DNA of 64,000 nucleotides from Arabidopsis thaliana (GCF_000001735.4 NC_003074.8:248101-312100); one strand, 5' to 3'; counted from the stretch's first letter, positions 47,258 to 58,927 are shown. Program-made: numbers and translations. The notes: a model not told the origin generated them from the sequence alone.

Positions 47258-48013
47258 GGTGAAGGCGTGGCGGCGGATTCAGAGAGAAAGAGAGAAAGAG
47301 AATAGCCACAGAAAGAGAGAGAGCTTAAAGAGAGGGGTTTGAACGGAGACGGAGGGCCGAGGTTTATGGGACAGCTGACACTCTCTCTTTTCTTTCTTTC
47401 TTTTTTAATTGATTGCCACTCCTTTACTCACGAATCCACGAAATTGCCACTGCCCACATGTCCGCTTCCTATTTGTCGCTCAGATAATTATTTGAGTGAG
47501 AATTGAATGGACAACACTGAAACACGTTTAATAAGGCCCAAACGTCTCTTAGCCCAGACTTGGCCCACCTAATTATATTCAACGACCGAAATTGTCAACC
47601 ATTGTTAACCACCCAAAGAAATAAATAAAAAGTAAAGATACTTATTCACATGAAGCCTGACAAGTTTCTTTTTATAGAAGACTAGTCAACGTCAACGGAA
47701 ACTTCGTCGTCATATAATATTTTAGTAACGAAATAACGATGAACTTTACTTGTTGTTCATAATAAAAACAGAAATAGAAACTTGTCAACATAGAAGCCGC
47801 GGGAACAAAGCGTTTCTTCTTTTGTACGTAGCGCCGTAAACAAATCAACAAGTCCACAATCCGCATGTGTTAAAAGTACGGTCTTATATTTCAACGTTTT
47901 TCAAACGTCTCTCCTTCATCTTCTATATATTTTGCCAAACTGAACAAGTAATAGTCTTCAAACTATAATCATTTTCTCCTATCTCTCGCTCAAGTCTTCT
48001 TCATCGATCTTCT
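47258..48013. promoter_or_regulatory. Divergent promoter region, adenylate-kinase-like / CML40
   Basis: 756 bases. Near the kinase-like gene there are site II motifs GGCCCA (47535-47540), AGCCCA (47551-47556) and GGCCCA (47562-47567), as in other mitochondrial-protein genes. The CML40 side has a TATA box at 47923-47931. The two halves thus look like different promoter classes. Confidence 0.65.
47923..47931 (+). promoter_or_regulatory. TATA box of CML40
   Basis: CTATATATT lies about 90 bases before the ATG at 48014, with no intervening ATG in the leader. Confidence 0.55.
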
Positions 48014-48454
48014 ATGAAGAGTGAGAACGTTAACAAACGTGATGAGTATCAACGAGTCTTTAGCTGCTTTGACAAGAGCCACCAAGGCAAGGTATCTGTT
48101 TCTACAATCGAAAGATGCGTCGACGCTATTAAGTCTGGCAAACGTGCAGTAGTTGATCAAGAAGATACTACAAATCCAAATCCAGAGGAGTCGACTGATG
48201 ATAAATCGTTGGAGCTCGAGGACTTCGTGAAGTTGGTGGAAGAAGGAGAGGAGGCAGACAAGGAGAAGGATTTGAAGGAAGCTTTCAAGTTGTATGAAGA
48301 GAGTGAAGGCATCACACCAAAAAGTTTGAAGAGGATGCTTAGTTTGTTGGGTGAGTCCAAAAGTCTCAAGGACTGCGAGGTTATGATTTCCCAATTCGAT
48401 ATTAATAGGGATGGAATTATCAACTTTGATGAGTTTAGGGCCATGATGCAATAA
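48014..48454 (+). CDS. CML40: Calmodulin-like EF-hand protein
   Basis: Calcium sensor, single exon, 146 aa. The last EF-hand is canonical (DINRDGIINFDE, Glu at loop position 12). The first loop, DKSHQGKVSVST, has Asp1 but Thr at position 12, so calcium binding there is doubtful. The linker is Glu/Asp-rich (VEEGEEADKEKDLKEAFKLY) and retains EF-like helices. With probably a single functional site it is an atypical calmodulin relative. It converges on LYK2 with only 27 bases between stop codons. From memory this is At3g01830. Confidence 0.94.
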   Translation: MKSENVNKRDEYQRVFSCFDKSHQGKVSVSTIERCVDAIKSGKRAVVDQEDTTNPNPEESTDDKSLELEDFVKLVEEGEEADKEKDLKEAFKLYEESEGITPKSLKRMLSLLGESKSLKDCEVMISQFDINRDGIINFDEFRAMMQ

Positions 48455-48481
48455 CATATTCATTAGTTACAAATATCATTT

Positions 48482-50534
48482 TTAATCTATTATACTACTC
48501 TTCTTTACCAAAGGCTTGTATGAACTCTCTGAAATTAAGGTACTCTCTCTATCTATTACTGCCTCATCTTCTTCATCTTCATCGTCATCCACCAATCTTG
48601 AAACCCTCTCTGCAATCTCAACCGCGCTCGGCCTTGACTCGGCTTCTTCTGCAGTACAATCTCTTGCAATACTTGCGATTTCAAACGCAGAATCAACCGA
48701 ATAGCTCTCTCCCAATGTGCTGTCCATCACTTCCCTCAGCTTTTCCTTGTCCCCGAGAAGCCTTCTTAATCTACTCCATTCGGAAACAAAAGTTTCTTGT
48801 GTCCCAAGGGATGTTGTCTCTACTTCTTGCAATCCAAGCAACATATCTGGGGTTTGTCCAGACAAAACCTCCATTACGATTATCCCGTAAGCAAATATGT
48901 CAGAAGCTGGAGACAGTGAACTCTCTATAAGGTTCTCTTCTGTGGCTAATTCATTGGTTACGCACTTTGACATCCCAAAGTTTCCGACTTTACCTCTGAG
49001 ATCTTCGTTCAAGAAGATGTTTCTGCTCTTGATGTTGCCGTGGACGTAGTTGATCCGATGCATATACTTTAACGCGATGGCGACATCGTGACATATCTTG
49101 ATCCTCTGTTTCCATGCCAAGAAACAGTAACAAGACTCGATGAATTGATTCTTGATGGCCAATTTGTTCTGAATCCAATCCCACAGGGACCCATTCCTTG
49201 CATACTCGAAAACCAGATAAGAATCTTGATCGATTTCTCTAAAACATGTTCCAAGAACCCTAATCACATTGTGGTTATAGTAGTGTGACTGATCATTGAG
49301 AAGCCCGAAATCGAATCTTTTCATTTCATCTGCATTGACTTGCTTTATAGCCAAGTCTTTGCCTTTGAGCGAACCGAAATAAACCGAACCTTTGATGTGA
49401 TTGCTTGAACTGAAATTCTCCGTGGCCTTCTCTAACTCTTCAAACGCGTAAATCTCCAGAACGGGTTTTCGGGGCGTTGTGGTGCCGACGGTGTTGTGAG
49501 AATCCAAGATGGAACCGTCCTGCGACCCTTCAAACGAGATTTTCTTGTCACTCGTGGTTCGGATGCTCAGACTCAGCTGCCGCGTCTCGGGGTCTTTGTT
49601 GCTAATCCACTTTTGCGTTTGCGTTTGAATCTGCGTCTCTTTCTTCCAGTGTAAGTAACCAAACACCATGAGAGTGACAAGACCGCAAACTCCAGCAATC
49701 GCGCTGCTCACAGCGATCATGAGCTTCATCTTTGACCGTTTCTTCTTGGATGGATTTCTTTTCCGGGATCCTTGTTTCTCTGGTTTGTGATCAAGAGGGA
49801 TGAGAGCAGGCTTGAGTGGAACCACACCAGATTTGTTGTTTGCAGAGACAATGGCATCCTCTGTTGTGTTAAACCTAACCGCCAGGCTTGAAACGCTGTC
49901 GCGGACGCCCACCGGATACGTAACGAGAAAACTAGCGTTTGAAACGCCTTCTTGTGGACAAGAGCACCTGATCGCCAAACGCAGTTTAATGTTGTCGCCA
50001 AGCTTGTCTTCGGAAATATGTGGATTCTTCTCTCTGATAGATCTGCAGTGAATATAGCAGTACTGAATCGATAAACAAAAACAAATTTCAGTCATAGACA
50101 ACTTAATTGGAAAAAGTGTTTGGCTCTCACAGGCAGGTGGTCAAGCCTTGCAGAGACTGAGAGACAGAGCGAAAGGTGTCTCCTTTAACGCAATTTTTAA
50201 TGAGACTGGCCTCGTAGATGCTTCCATTACACCTGCACTCTATTGGGATCAAGAGTAACTGACCTTTCGGAACATACTCGTCGTCTGCGTCGAGACCAAG
50301 ATGGCGACTCAGGTCCGAGAGGGAATAGAAGGGAGGTTTGGCTCTGAGAATGGCGAAAGTGTGGCACTTTTGGAGGTTTGAGTGGCAAACGTAACCGAAG
50401 GAGGAGGCTTCTTCTTCTTCTTCGACAGGGTCACAGCTGTGTGAAGTTGAAGTTGGAGAGAGAGATGATAAGGAGATGAAGAGCAAGATCACTACAAGAC
50501 TTGTCATGTACTGCTTACTAACTGAAACAGCCAT
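48482..50534 (-). CDS. LYK2: LysM receptor-like kinase LYK2, predicted pseudokinase
   Basis: Plasma-membrane receptor-like protein of the chitin/Nod-factor receptor family. Exons 50534-50131 and 50042-48482 give 654 aa. A signal peptide (SLVVILLFISLSSL) is followed by a LysM ectodomain with Cys motifs (ECRCNG, CSCPQ). A membrane span lies at residues ~240-262 (MKLMIAVSSAIAGVCGLVTL). In the kinase domain the AIK lysine is present, but the catalytic loop reads HGNIKSRNIFL instead of HRDxKxxN. The metal-binding motif reads GNFG instead of DFG, and the Gly-rich loop is poor (IKGSVYFG). This indicates no phosphotransfer. From memory this is At3g01840. A TATA box lies just upstream. Confidence 0.95.
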
Positions 50535-52327
50535 GTCTGACTTCTAGAGCTCCTCCATTACAATCTATTGCATGTATTTATATATATTGGCAAACATGAG
50601 GAATCATGGATTGAAAAGTTTTTTTTAATCATTTTATTGAATAAAATATAAGGTATGATTTCCCCTTCTCTTCTTAAAAATGTCTTATGTTAATTGTTAG
50701 GTAAAGTAAACATGTATTAAACACACACATGACTGCCACTTTTTTTGTTTGGGGATAAAGAAAGTTCAAGGCCTTGTACCATAATCTCTCTTAGTTTGGG
50801 AATAAAAAATTGATAATATTTGTCTACACGTAAACCATCCTTTTTCCAACGTATATTCGAACTTGGGAACAAAGACTCAACATTCCCCATTATATTTAAA
50901 CAGTAGATTAGATGGTTAAATTACCATAAACCATACTATTGTTAATGATATATATTTTTTTTTTAAAAAGGAAAAAAAGGGGTCATCGGAGCCGTGGAGG
51001 TTTGTCGACAAGAGGGGGTGGCTATGAATCCCGAAGTAAGACTATAATTAAATTATAAAGGACTTCTTCTTGTGCTTGGGACCTGTTCTTCGTAAACTGA
51101 ACAACATTGACAAAGTGCAAAGTCCAAGCTAAGTGAATCGAAAATGGTACAAACTCACTTTGTCCTAAGAAGATTGTATTGTTTCGGAACAAGTTTTAGG
51201 CCGAGTTAGGACCCACTTTTTAGTTTTTGTTGTGGTATCATCTTGGAGTCATGGCCTATGTATCTTTCTCTTTATCATAAACGATTTGTATCGGGTCTCA
51301 ACAGCATGTGCTATAGTTTATTTGAGTACGGAGATCTAGACTCTCAGAATTGACTCACACCTAAATTTTACTAATTTATATCTACAGTAGCTTGCTAAAG
51401 TAATAACCACAAGTCCAAAACGTATCCATTTTATCCTAGTCTAGTAATATTGGTTGAGAGACCTGATAAGTGAACATTGTAGTTGATACCAATTTGGACT
51501 TTTGACATAATGACAACATACTTTGGTAATTATCGTCTTCGGCCAAGATCATTTTAAAATTGAATCAACGTTTTAGGAAACGTGATAAGTATACTTGAAA
51601 GGCTGGCTTTAAGCGAACAAATCCAAAAAAAATACCAAAAACTTAAGATCCAATGGCTCGGTCATGTAAAAATCCAAAACATAGTGTGTGGAGAATGATT
51701 TGGGAATTTGATAGTAGGGGAAAAACAGAAAAACATTATCAAGAAACTGAAAAGACATGCCATACAAAGCAACGACAAGGTGCTAAAAGGCTAAGTACTC
51801 TTAGGTCCATCTTGCAATAAATACCTATGTTGACCCCGAAAATAAAAACAAGGGAATCTTAAGAGAGGTAACTACAAAATTACTACTTAACACTGGAATG
51901 TTCATGTTGTATACTTGTATTCATAATTATAACCATTCCAAAATGACTGAACCTAATACGTTTATTAAATTACTAATTATACATTGCACACTACTCTTGG
52001 TACCCAACTCCTATGAAATAATCTGTGTGGTGAGGGAATTAATAACTCAAAATGACGTTATACAGTTCTTGGAACCAAGACTAAGTATCACGATTCACGA
52101 GATGATTTTAAAACATAAAGGACCAGCTTTTTAACCTTGAGAGAAACGAAGAGGTACCATCTTCCGATGAGAATACAACGCCGTCTCAGCACCACCGCCA
52201 CCACGTGCAGCTTCTTTTGAAAGGAAAAAAAAAACAAAAACTATTAACAAAAAGAAGACTTGTAAAAAGCTTTTTTGGATGTATAATATACCTATTCTCA
52301 TCTTACATTTAGAAAATGGGTACTCAC
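50535..52327. other. Intergenic: LYK2 promoter and epimerase 3' flank
   Basis: 1.8 kb, AT-rich. The LYK2 promoter is on the left and the epimerase 3' UTR on the right. Short open frames at 51898-52134 and 52131-52331 lack any family signature. No repeats seen. Confidence 0.5.
50577..50587 (-). promoter_or_regulatory. TATA box of LYK2
   Basis: On the minus strand the sequence reads TATATATAAAT, only about 45-55 bases before the ATG at 50534, implying a very short 5' UTR. Confidence 0.5.
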
Positions 52328-53887
52328 TCAAGTGGTGGGTTGGGCTTTCTCAACACTGGTCCTCAGAAGGGAGATGACATCTCCTGGCTCCGGAGCTCCA
52401 AACACTGAACTTCCAGCAACAATACAGTTGGCGCCTGCTGCAGCCGCTGTGTCGATCGTTGAAGGGCCTAAGCCGCCATCCACCTGATCCATGATGACAT
52501 GTAGATGGACTCAGTTTAAGGAAAGATCAAACTCTGACTGAATAGAAGGAGAGGCCTTACCTGAATATCAAGTGTTGGGTATTTTTGCCTCAATGCCCGG
52601 ACCTATCACGTTCACATCCGAGAATATCAAAATATGAGATTATGAACTGTAGAATCATTTTTTATAGGTAAGACCCAAAATAACCTTGTCCATCATGTCA
52701 GGCATAAACTTCTGGCCTCCAAATCCAGGTTCTACAGTCATCACAAGAACCATTTCAACCGGAGTTGTCCCTTCAACCTGTCACGGACCAAGCATGATAA
52801 CCTGATCGGACCGTGGAACAAGCATAATGCCAAACAGAAGATGAAACTCATACCAGAGGATAGACTTGTTCAACAGGTGTTCCAGGCTTTAGAGCCACGC
52901 CTGGTCTCATCCCAGTAGACTTAATCTTCTCGACAAGTTGTTGCCAATTATCTGAAATAAGCAATCCAAGTCAAAACCATTAAAAGATGAGGAATAGTTT
53001 GGAAAGGTGGTAGAATACCTTGGGCCACCTCGACGTGGAATGTGAAACCAGAAGCCCCAGCTTTAGCCATCTGTGCAACGTAATCCATGGGGTTCGTCAC
53101 CATAAGGTGGCAATCAAGATATGCACTATGATGAAGGAAAATGGATAAAGTTTTTTAGTTTCAGACATCACTTAACTTGAACATGATGCAAAGCCAAAGA
53201 GAATAAGCAAAGGAGAGCGTTACTTAGTGTGCTTTCGCAAACTCTCGATGACAGGAGCACCAATCGTAAGATTAGGGACAAAATGCCTGCGGGAGCAACA
53301 CAGAGTTATTATACCAAACTATCTTGAAACAAAAATGTTACAAGCTGGGTTTGGATGCTAATAAGAATCCACAGGTAAGGCAGCAAATTTTACCCGTCCT
53401 GCAAATGGAATAACAAATGAATTATAAGCATCTTATATAAGTAGAGAGAAGAACAAAATAAGGTCCTTGTATGATTGTATCGTTGTAAGAGCAGATACAA
53501 GTTTCTTTGCCATCATGAAAAGATGAAATTGAATAACATGTTAGTAAATTGTAACGTAATATACACAAGACTCGATAGTAAAACAACAACAACAACAACA
53601 AGTGTAGTTTCCATTTTGTTAAAAGAAATCATGATTCCCGCAAGACCAAAATAACGAGCCTTGTGTAGGATGATTTCACGAATTGTGTACGATGCAAGTT
53701 TTGGACTCGAATTCAGAGATTGATGCTACCTATCGAAAAATCACCCCCAGAGTAAAGAATAAAAGGTGGGTACCATAATATCCATGTGAAGCCAGTTGGC
53801 GCCCAAATCGATCATCCGATTGGCCTCCGCCGCTAGATTTGCGAAGTCCGATGACAGCATCGACGGTGCTATTTTCGGCGACACCAT
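52328..53887 (-). CDS. Ribulose-phosphate 3-epimerase, cytosolic
   Basis: Interconverts ribulose-5-phosphate and xylulose-5-phosphate in the pentose phosphate pathway. Exons on the minus strand: 53887-53774, 53398-53394 (5 nt), 53286-53224, 53125-53019, 52951-52854, 52777-52685, 52602-52561 and 52483-52328, giving 225 aa. Motifs of the TIM barrel are all present: [25 protein letters not shown] (metal His and Asp), [21 protein letters not shown] and IQVDGGLG (catalytic Asp), then AGSSVFGA. No transit peptide precedes the fold, so it is the cytosolic form; the plastid enzyme is encoded elsewhere. The tiny second exon supplies the Asp and part of the Gly of DGHF. From memory this is At3g01850. 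Confidence 0.95.
53582..53600 (+). repeat. CAA trinucleotide run in epimerase intron 1
   Basis: About six ACA/AAC units inside the long first intron (53399-53773) of the epimerase gene; on the coding strand a GTT run. No function implied. Confidence 0.7.
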
Positions 53888-54768
53888 CTTCTTCCGCCGA
53901 CTTTGGGGACTGACCGATGATGGATGGATAGTTGGATACCTCTAAGAACCCCGGATCTCTCCACCAAATCTCAACATGCGTGATGACGTGGCATCAGCCA
54001 TTATGTTGACGTGGAGGTACCGTCATAAATTCATAATAATTAAATCGCAGGGTAATTTTGTCTTTTGGTGTGGGGGTGATTTTGCAATTTGAGAGAGACG
54101 ACTTCTTTTTTTAATGGATCTTATTACTACAACGACCCGACCCATTTATATACCACCCAAAACAGTTGGCCCAATTGTCTCTTTTTCTTTCTTTCTTTTT
54201 TGTTTGTGGGTCAACGATCTAATGATCTTTTTTCTTCCTTTAATTATGGAATTTATTTGTCATGTCCCTTCAAGTTCAATCTATACTAAACAAAACTTGA
54301 TGAAATTTAACTTAATATTTATCTGAACCTCAAAAAAAAAAATCTAGATATTTCCAATTAGATGCGATTGCGACATACATTTGTGAGACCTGAGAGCATG
54401 AAACACAACAACATCATCAAAATGACTAATAATTAATCAGAAAATTAGGAAGATTTGATTATTATTTATTTTTAAAGGAGGGGAGCCCACAATATGATTG
54501 TGAGGACCAATAAGAAGCCATAACCTAAATAAGAATTCACTGAAGAGACAATTAAGACACATACCAAATCGGAAACTGCTCCTTTTTGGGTCGTCCATTT
54601 ACTTCACTTCCAAGCCCTCCCATTCCAAAGCTACTCTCTCTCTTTCCTCTCATCTTTGCTTCTTCGTCTTCCATCTCTCTATGCCTTTTAGATTCTCTAA
54701 ACCCATATCTTCACTTCTTCTCCTAAACCACAGGAATTCTCTCTCTTTCACATCATCATCATCATCAT
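53888..54768. promoter_or_regulatory. Divergent promoter region, epimerase / myristoylated protein
   Basis: 881 bases between outward-facing starts. GGCCCA-type site II sequence near 54170 and GACCCGACCC near 54134. CT-rich stretches (54637-54760) lead into (CAT)6 at 54751-54768, immediately before the next ATG. Small open frames around 54089-54326 are not supported. Confidence 0.55.
54751..54768 (+). repeat. (CAT)6 run abutting start codon
   Basis: Six CAT units run directly into the ATG at 54769. Such a repeat next to a start codon may vary among accessions. Confidence 0.8.
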
Positions 54769-56229
54769 ATGGGTTCGTGTGTCTCCTCTTCTCAAAGCAA
54801 GAGCTCATCCGCCTCTGATTCCGTCGTGAAGCTTGCCTCTTTCATCTCTAAACCAGACTCCACACCGCCCCTCAAGACTGACGTCATGATCACTTCCTCC
54901 ACCATCAACGGCAACCCTCCCATCGATTCCGGTCGTTGGGATTCAGGTTTATTATTACGATAACTATTCTTTGCGTTTAGTTTAGTTCATATCGGCCTTT
55001 ATTTTATTTTATATGATTTATTTTTGTTTTGTCTCTAGAAACAATAATTAAAGGTCTAATTAACGAATGGTAGAAGTATTTATATAGTAATTAAAGTTGT
55101 TGATGACTGTAAGCTTTAGTGCCGACAAATGTAAAGTGGTTAGCTTTTTCAGACCCAATCAAGATGTAGGCACAAATGAGGTATTTAGTACTGATGAATT
55201 ACAAAATCGTATACTTATATATTAAGTCAAGATTTGATTAAAAAAGTTGTTATGACTTACATATGAAATGGATCATGGTCATGCATCATAAATAAACATG
55301 GGTGAATGTGCAACCGGGTCTTCTATATATCTGCTACAGTAGCATTTAGCAGCACATGGTGGACAACGGTGGCGTACGATATAGGTTAGAATGTCTTCAA
55401 GGCATATATCTTTGCGAGAGATGTGTGATGGACCACACTTCAAGTTGCTACTTCCATTTGCTTATTTATCTTAATGTTAATAAATGCATATGCTCTTAAA
55501 AATTTTATCGCTAGAAATTTACAACCGTATATTTAGGTGTGTGCAACTAAAAGTATACTACATTCACATACATAACCTACCATTTTAATATTAGTATCTT
55601 CTTATTTGCAATACGTTACATGAGATAACAATGATTTGGATTATGTCTTAAGGTAACAAAGAGGATATGATATTTTTCGATTCACGGGGGTGGCTTGATT
55701 CCGACTGCGATGATGATTTCATGAGCGTTGGTGGTGGTACGTTTGTTTTTCTTCTTCTTTTTTCTTCTTATTTTGTAATTTTAACAAATGAATTGACAGA
55801 ATTTGAGTTTACAACACAGAATTTACGCCGTCGCGAGGAACAACACCGGTGCATCACAAATTCTGTGACCAAACTCCTCACCAAGGAGAGGAGAACAAAC
55901 ACGGAGAAGAAGAAGAAGAAGCGTCTCCTACCGATAACAAGAAGAGGCTCCTCGAACTCTTTAAAGAGACACAAGACGAAGAGGATGAAGAGGAAGAAGA
56001 TTACGTGGCAGAAGGCAAAGCAAGAGCATGTCTCTGGATAAGAACACCTGTTAGATCTTCTGCGCCGGCCACTCCTTATAATAACAACAAAGAAAGACAG
56101 CAAAAATTCAAGAGAGTGAGATCAGCTGCTCTTGGTCGCTGCGTTCCGCGTTTGGTTTCCTGTAGTAGCTTCACTGATCGGCGACGGAATATGATGACTA
56201 GTCATGCCCCTATTGACGTCCAACGCTAA
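54769..56229 (+). CDS. Plant-specific protein with N-myristoylation motif, function unknown
   Basis: Exons 54769-54946, 55653-55736 and 55820-56229 give 223 aa. The N-terminus MGSCVSSSQS has Gly2, Cys4 and Ser6, a good myristoylation plus palmitoylation signal, so plasma-membrane attachment is likely. A conserved block IFFDSRGWLDSDCDDDFMSV spans exon 2, followed by GGEFTPSRGTTPVHHKF across the exon 2-3 junction. The exon 3 part has an acidic stretch (ETQDEDEEEEDY) and ends in a basic region (KFKRVRSAALGRCVPRLVSC). This layout occurs in a small plant family without assigned role. Intron 1 is 706 nt, intron 2 is 83 nt. From memory this is At3g01860. Confidence 0.88.
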
Positions 56230-57175
56230 AGAAGACAAAAAGAAAGAAAAAAAAAACTTTAAATAATATTAAATTACTATACATTATGTTTCTTAATTTG
56301 TCCTTGATTGTTGTTTTCCAAAGGATCGAACAATGTTGTCTCGTAATGCTTATGATGCATTGCATTATTTGTAAAGGATCAAGGGAAAGAGGGGGAACCT
56401 CCGATGAAAAGTCGAAATGCCTTTTAGTGTGAAATACTGAAATGTATGTGGAGGATATGTGGAAAGTATTAATCGTCAGATTTTAGTTAACTGGTTAATG
56501 TGCTTTCTTATTTTCTGACGTATGGAAAACACATTTATATACAAATCTTGATAAAATAATAAAATCAAAAGTCCAGTATTATAAAAGTTTCCCCAAATTA
56601 GTGTATTACTATAAACCTTTATTTAGGGGATTGAGACAAATATTAGACGTAACTATAGGATCTAGTCTATTTCAAAAAGAGACTGAGAATTAATTGTTAA
56701 TATATACTATAAGAGTTTATTCATTGTTGTAATTAAAAGTAAGTGTCAAATTTAGATTTTTAAATTTCTAGCTAATTAAGATTCATGCATGGAGTCACTT
56801 AATGTATTAATAAAAGTCAGATATTGAAAACTTATATTTGTAAAAAATCAATTGTATTCTATAAACATGTAATGTATTCAACAAAAAATAGTCAAACTAA
56901 CCCCTTGCTGATCGTAAATGATCGTAAACTAACCCTTTGAAAATTTGGTGCTATAATTAGATGGTTACCATTATAAACGGACAAATTTAAAACATCTATA
57001 AATATTTCTGACTGAATTTAATCAATTCCCATTTTACATATACCTTACTAAAACACTCTTTGACTAAAAAACTTAAAACTATAATAGTACCTATCTTGGG
57101 GAACATAGAGGTTGAAGGTTACACACACCTAAATCCTAAATGTTGCAATCTATTGTTAACTAAAGAAAGAGTAGA
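56230..57175. other. Intergenic: unknown-protein 3' flank and DUF946 gene promoter
   Basis: AT-rich, about 950 bases, no gene or repeat recognised. The promoter of the 57176 gene must lie in the right part; no convincing TATA box stands out. Confidence 0.5.
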
Positions 57176-58927
57176 ATGCATTCATCTATTGGAAAAGCCT
57201 TTGAACTTTTCTGTTTTCTTGTTATTTTAATTGTTAACCATGTGTGTTGGATCCAGGCACAAGGCAACTCCGATGTGAATTCTACAGCAGTGAGCAGATC
57301 TACGGATACATTTCTTTCTTCTACAAGCTTACCTGTGGAGACAGCCTTCACGTTTCCATCGGCTTTACCTGTCATCCCTTCGGGTGGTGGAAATTTTGGG
57401 AAAGGAAGGATAGATCTCGGAGGTCTTGAGGTGATCCAAGTCTCCATCTCAACCTCAACATCACAAAGAGTATGGAGGACATACGAGGGAGGTCCCGACA
57501 ACATGGGGCTCTCTATCTTCCAACCAATCAATCTTCCTCCCAGCTTCTCCACTCTTGGCTTCTATGGGCAACCCAACAACCGCCTGCTTTTTGGGTGGGT
57601 TCTTGCTGCAAGAGACGTGTCTGGAAATAGCTTGAGGCCACCCGTTGACTACATTCAAGTCATAAACACTACATCAATGAATATCAACCAAGAAGGGGCT
57701 GCTTTTTTTTGGCAGCCCCTATGTCCCAATGGATATCAAGCGGTTGGTCTATATGTCACTACTTCTCCTATAAAGCCATCTTTAAGTCAAGAATCTATAA
57801 GCTGCGTTCGATCCGATCTTACGGAACAGAGTGAAACCGATACATGGGTTTGGGGGACAGAAGAAATGACTCTGTCTAGTTTGAGACCGGCCAACAGAGG
57901 AACAGAAGCAACAGGTGTACACACAGGGACATTCAGCTGCCAGCCATTGAACATCCCTCCTCCCCCTCCTCTGTTTTGCTTGAAAAACACAAAATTTGAC
58001 TTGTCTAGCATGCCAAGCCATAATCAAACTACCGTTTTGTTTCAATCGTATTCTCCTTGGATATATTTGCATCCAGATGAAGATTTTATTTCTTCCTCTG
58101 TCGACTGGTTTTTCTCCAATGGTGCCCTGTTATTCCAGAAAGGCAACGAATCCAACCCCGTCCCTGTGCAACCGGACGGTTCAAACCTTCCGCAGGGCGG
58201 TTCGGATGATGGTTTATTCTGGTTAGACTATCCGGCTGATAAGAACGCAAAGGAATGGGTTAAGAGGGGAGACTTAGGACACACGAAAGTGTATCTACAC
58301 ATCAAACCAATGTTTGGAGGCACTTTCACTGACATTGTCGTGTGGATATTCTACCCTTTCAACGGTAACGCCCGCCTCAAGTTTTTATTCTTCAAGAGCC
58401 TGTCGCTGGGGGATATCGGCGAACATATTGGAGACTGGGAACATGTTACGTTGCGCATCAGCAACTTCAACGGAGAGTTATGGCGAGCATACTTCTCTGA
58501 GCACAGTGGGGGAACTCTAGTGGAGGCATGCGATCTTGAGTTTCAAGGTGGAAACAAACTTGTGAGCTACTCGTCTCTTCACGGACACGCAATGTTTTCA
58601 AAACCAGGACTTGTGTTGCAAGGCGATGACGGAAACGGCATAAGGAACGACATGGCAAGAAGTAACAAATTCTTTGACGCAGGTGTTGCTTATGAGCTGG
58701 TTGCAGGACCGGGGATTCAGGAGCCACCGTGGCTCAACTATTTCAGGAAATGGGGACCACTTGTCCCACATGACATTCAAAAGAACCTTGAAGGTATCGC
58801 AAAGTCATTGCCGGGACTTTTGCGGAAAAAATTCAGAAATCTGATTAACAAAATCCCTCGTGAAGTGCTTGAAGAAGATGGTCCCACTGGACCCAAAGTC
58901 AAAAGGTCTTGGACCGGTGATGACTAA
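57176..58927 (+). CDS. DUF946 / Vps62-related secreted protein, copy 1
   Basis: Intronless, 583 aa. An N-terminal signal peptide (AFELFCFLVILIVNHVCWIQ) is followed by the DUF946 region: TAFTFPSALPVIPSGGGNFG, GGLEVIQVSISTSTSQRVWR, YEGGPDNMGLSIF and PNGYQAVGLYVTT. The second half contains the Vps62-like block: GEHIGDWEHVTLRISNFNGE, YFSEHSGGTLVEACDLEF, SLHGHAMFSKPG and EPPWLNYFRKWGP. Yeast Vps62 is linked to vacuolar sorting, but the plant role is unknown. It is the left member of a tandem pair with the 59682 gene. From memory this is At3g01870. Confidence 0.92.
   Translation: MHSSIGKAFELFCFLVILIVNHVCWIQAQGNSDVNSTAVSRSTDTFLSSTSLPVETAFTFPSALPVIPSGGGNFGKGRIDLGGLEVIQVSISTSTSQRVWRTYEGGPDNMGLSIFQPINLPPSFSTLGFYGQPNNRLLFGWVLAARDVSGNSLRPPVDYIQVINTTSMNINQEGAAFFWQPLCPNGYQAVGLYVTTSPIKPSLSQESISCVRSDLTEQSETDTWVWGTEEMTLSSLRPANRGTEATGVHTGTFSCQPLNIPPPPPLFCLKNTKFDLSSMPSHNQTTVLFQSYSPWIYLHPDEDFISSSVDWFFSNGALLFQKGNESNPVPVQPDGSNLPQGGSDDGLFWLDYPADKNAKEWVKRGDLGHTKVYLHIKPMFGGTFTDIVVWIFYPFNGNARLKFLFFKSLSLGDIGEHIGDWEHVTLRISNFNGELWRAYFSEHSGGTLVEACDLEFQGGNKLVSYSSLHGHAMFSKPGLVLQGDDGNGIRNDMARSNKFFDAGVAYELVAGPGIQEPPWLNYFRKWGPLVPHDIQKNLEGIAKSLPGLLRKKFRNLINKIPREVLEEDGPTGPKVKRSWTGDD

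Noticed and set aside
51898-52331. Short frames in the LYK2-epimerase spacer
   Set aside because: AT-rich, no conserved blocks, overlap the epimerase 3' UTR.
53582-53600. CAA run as possible CRISPR-like or satellite array
   Set aside because: Simple trinucleotide repeat inside an intron; no spacers. No CRISPR expected in a plant nucleus.
56230-57175. Hidden gene in the AT-rich spacer
   Set aside because: No frame above about 60 codons with an ATG and no splice-compatible coding blocks.
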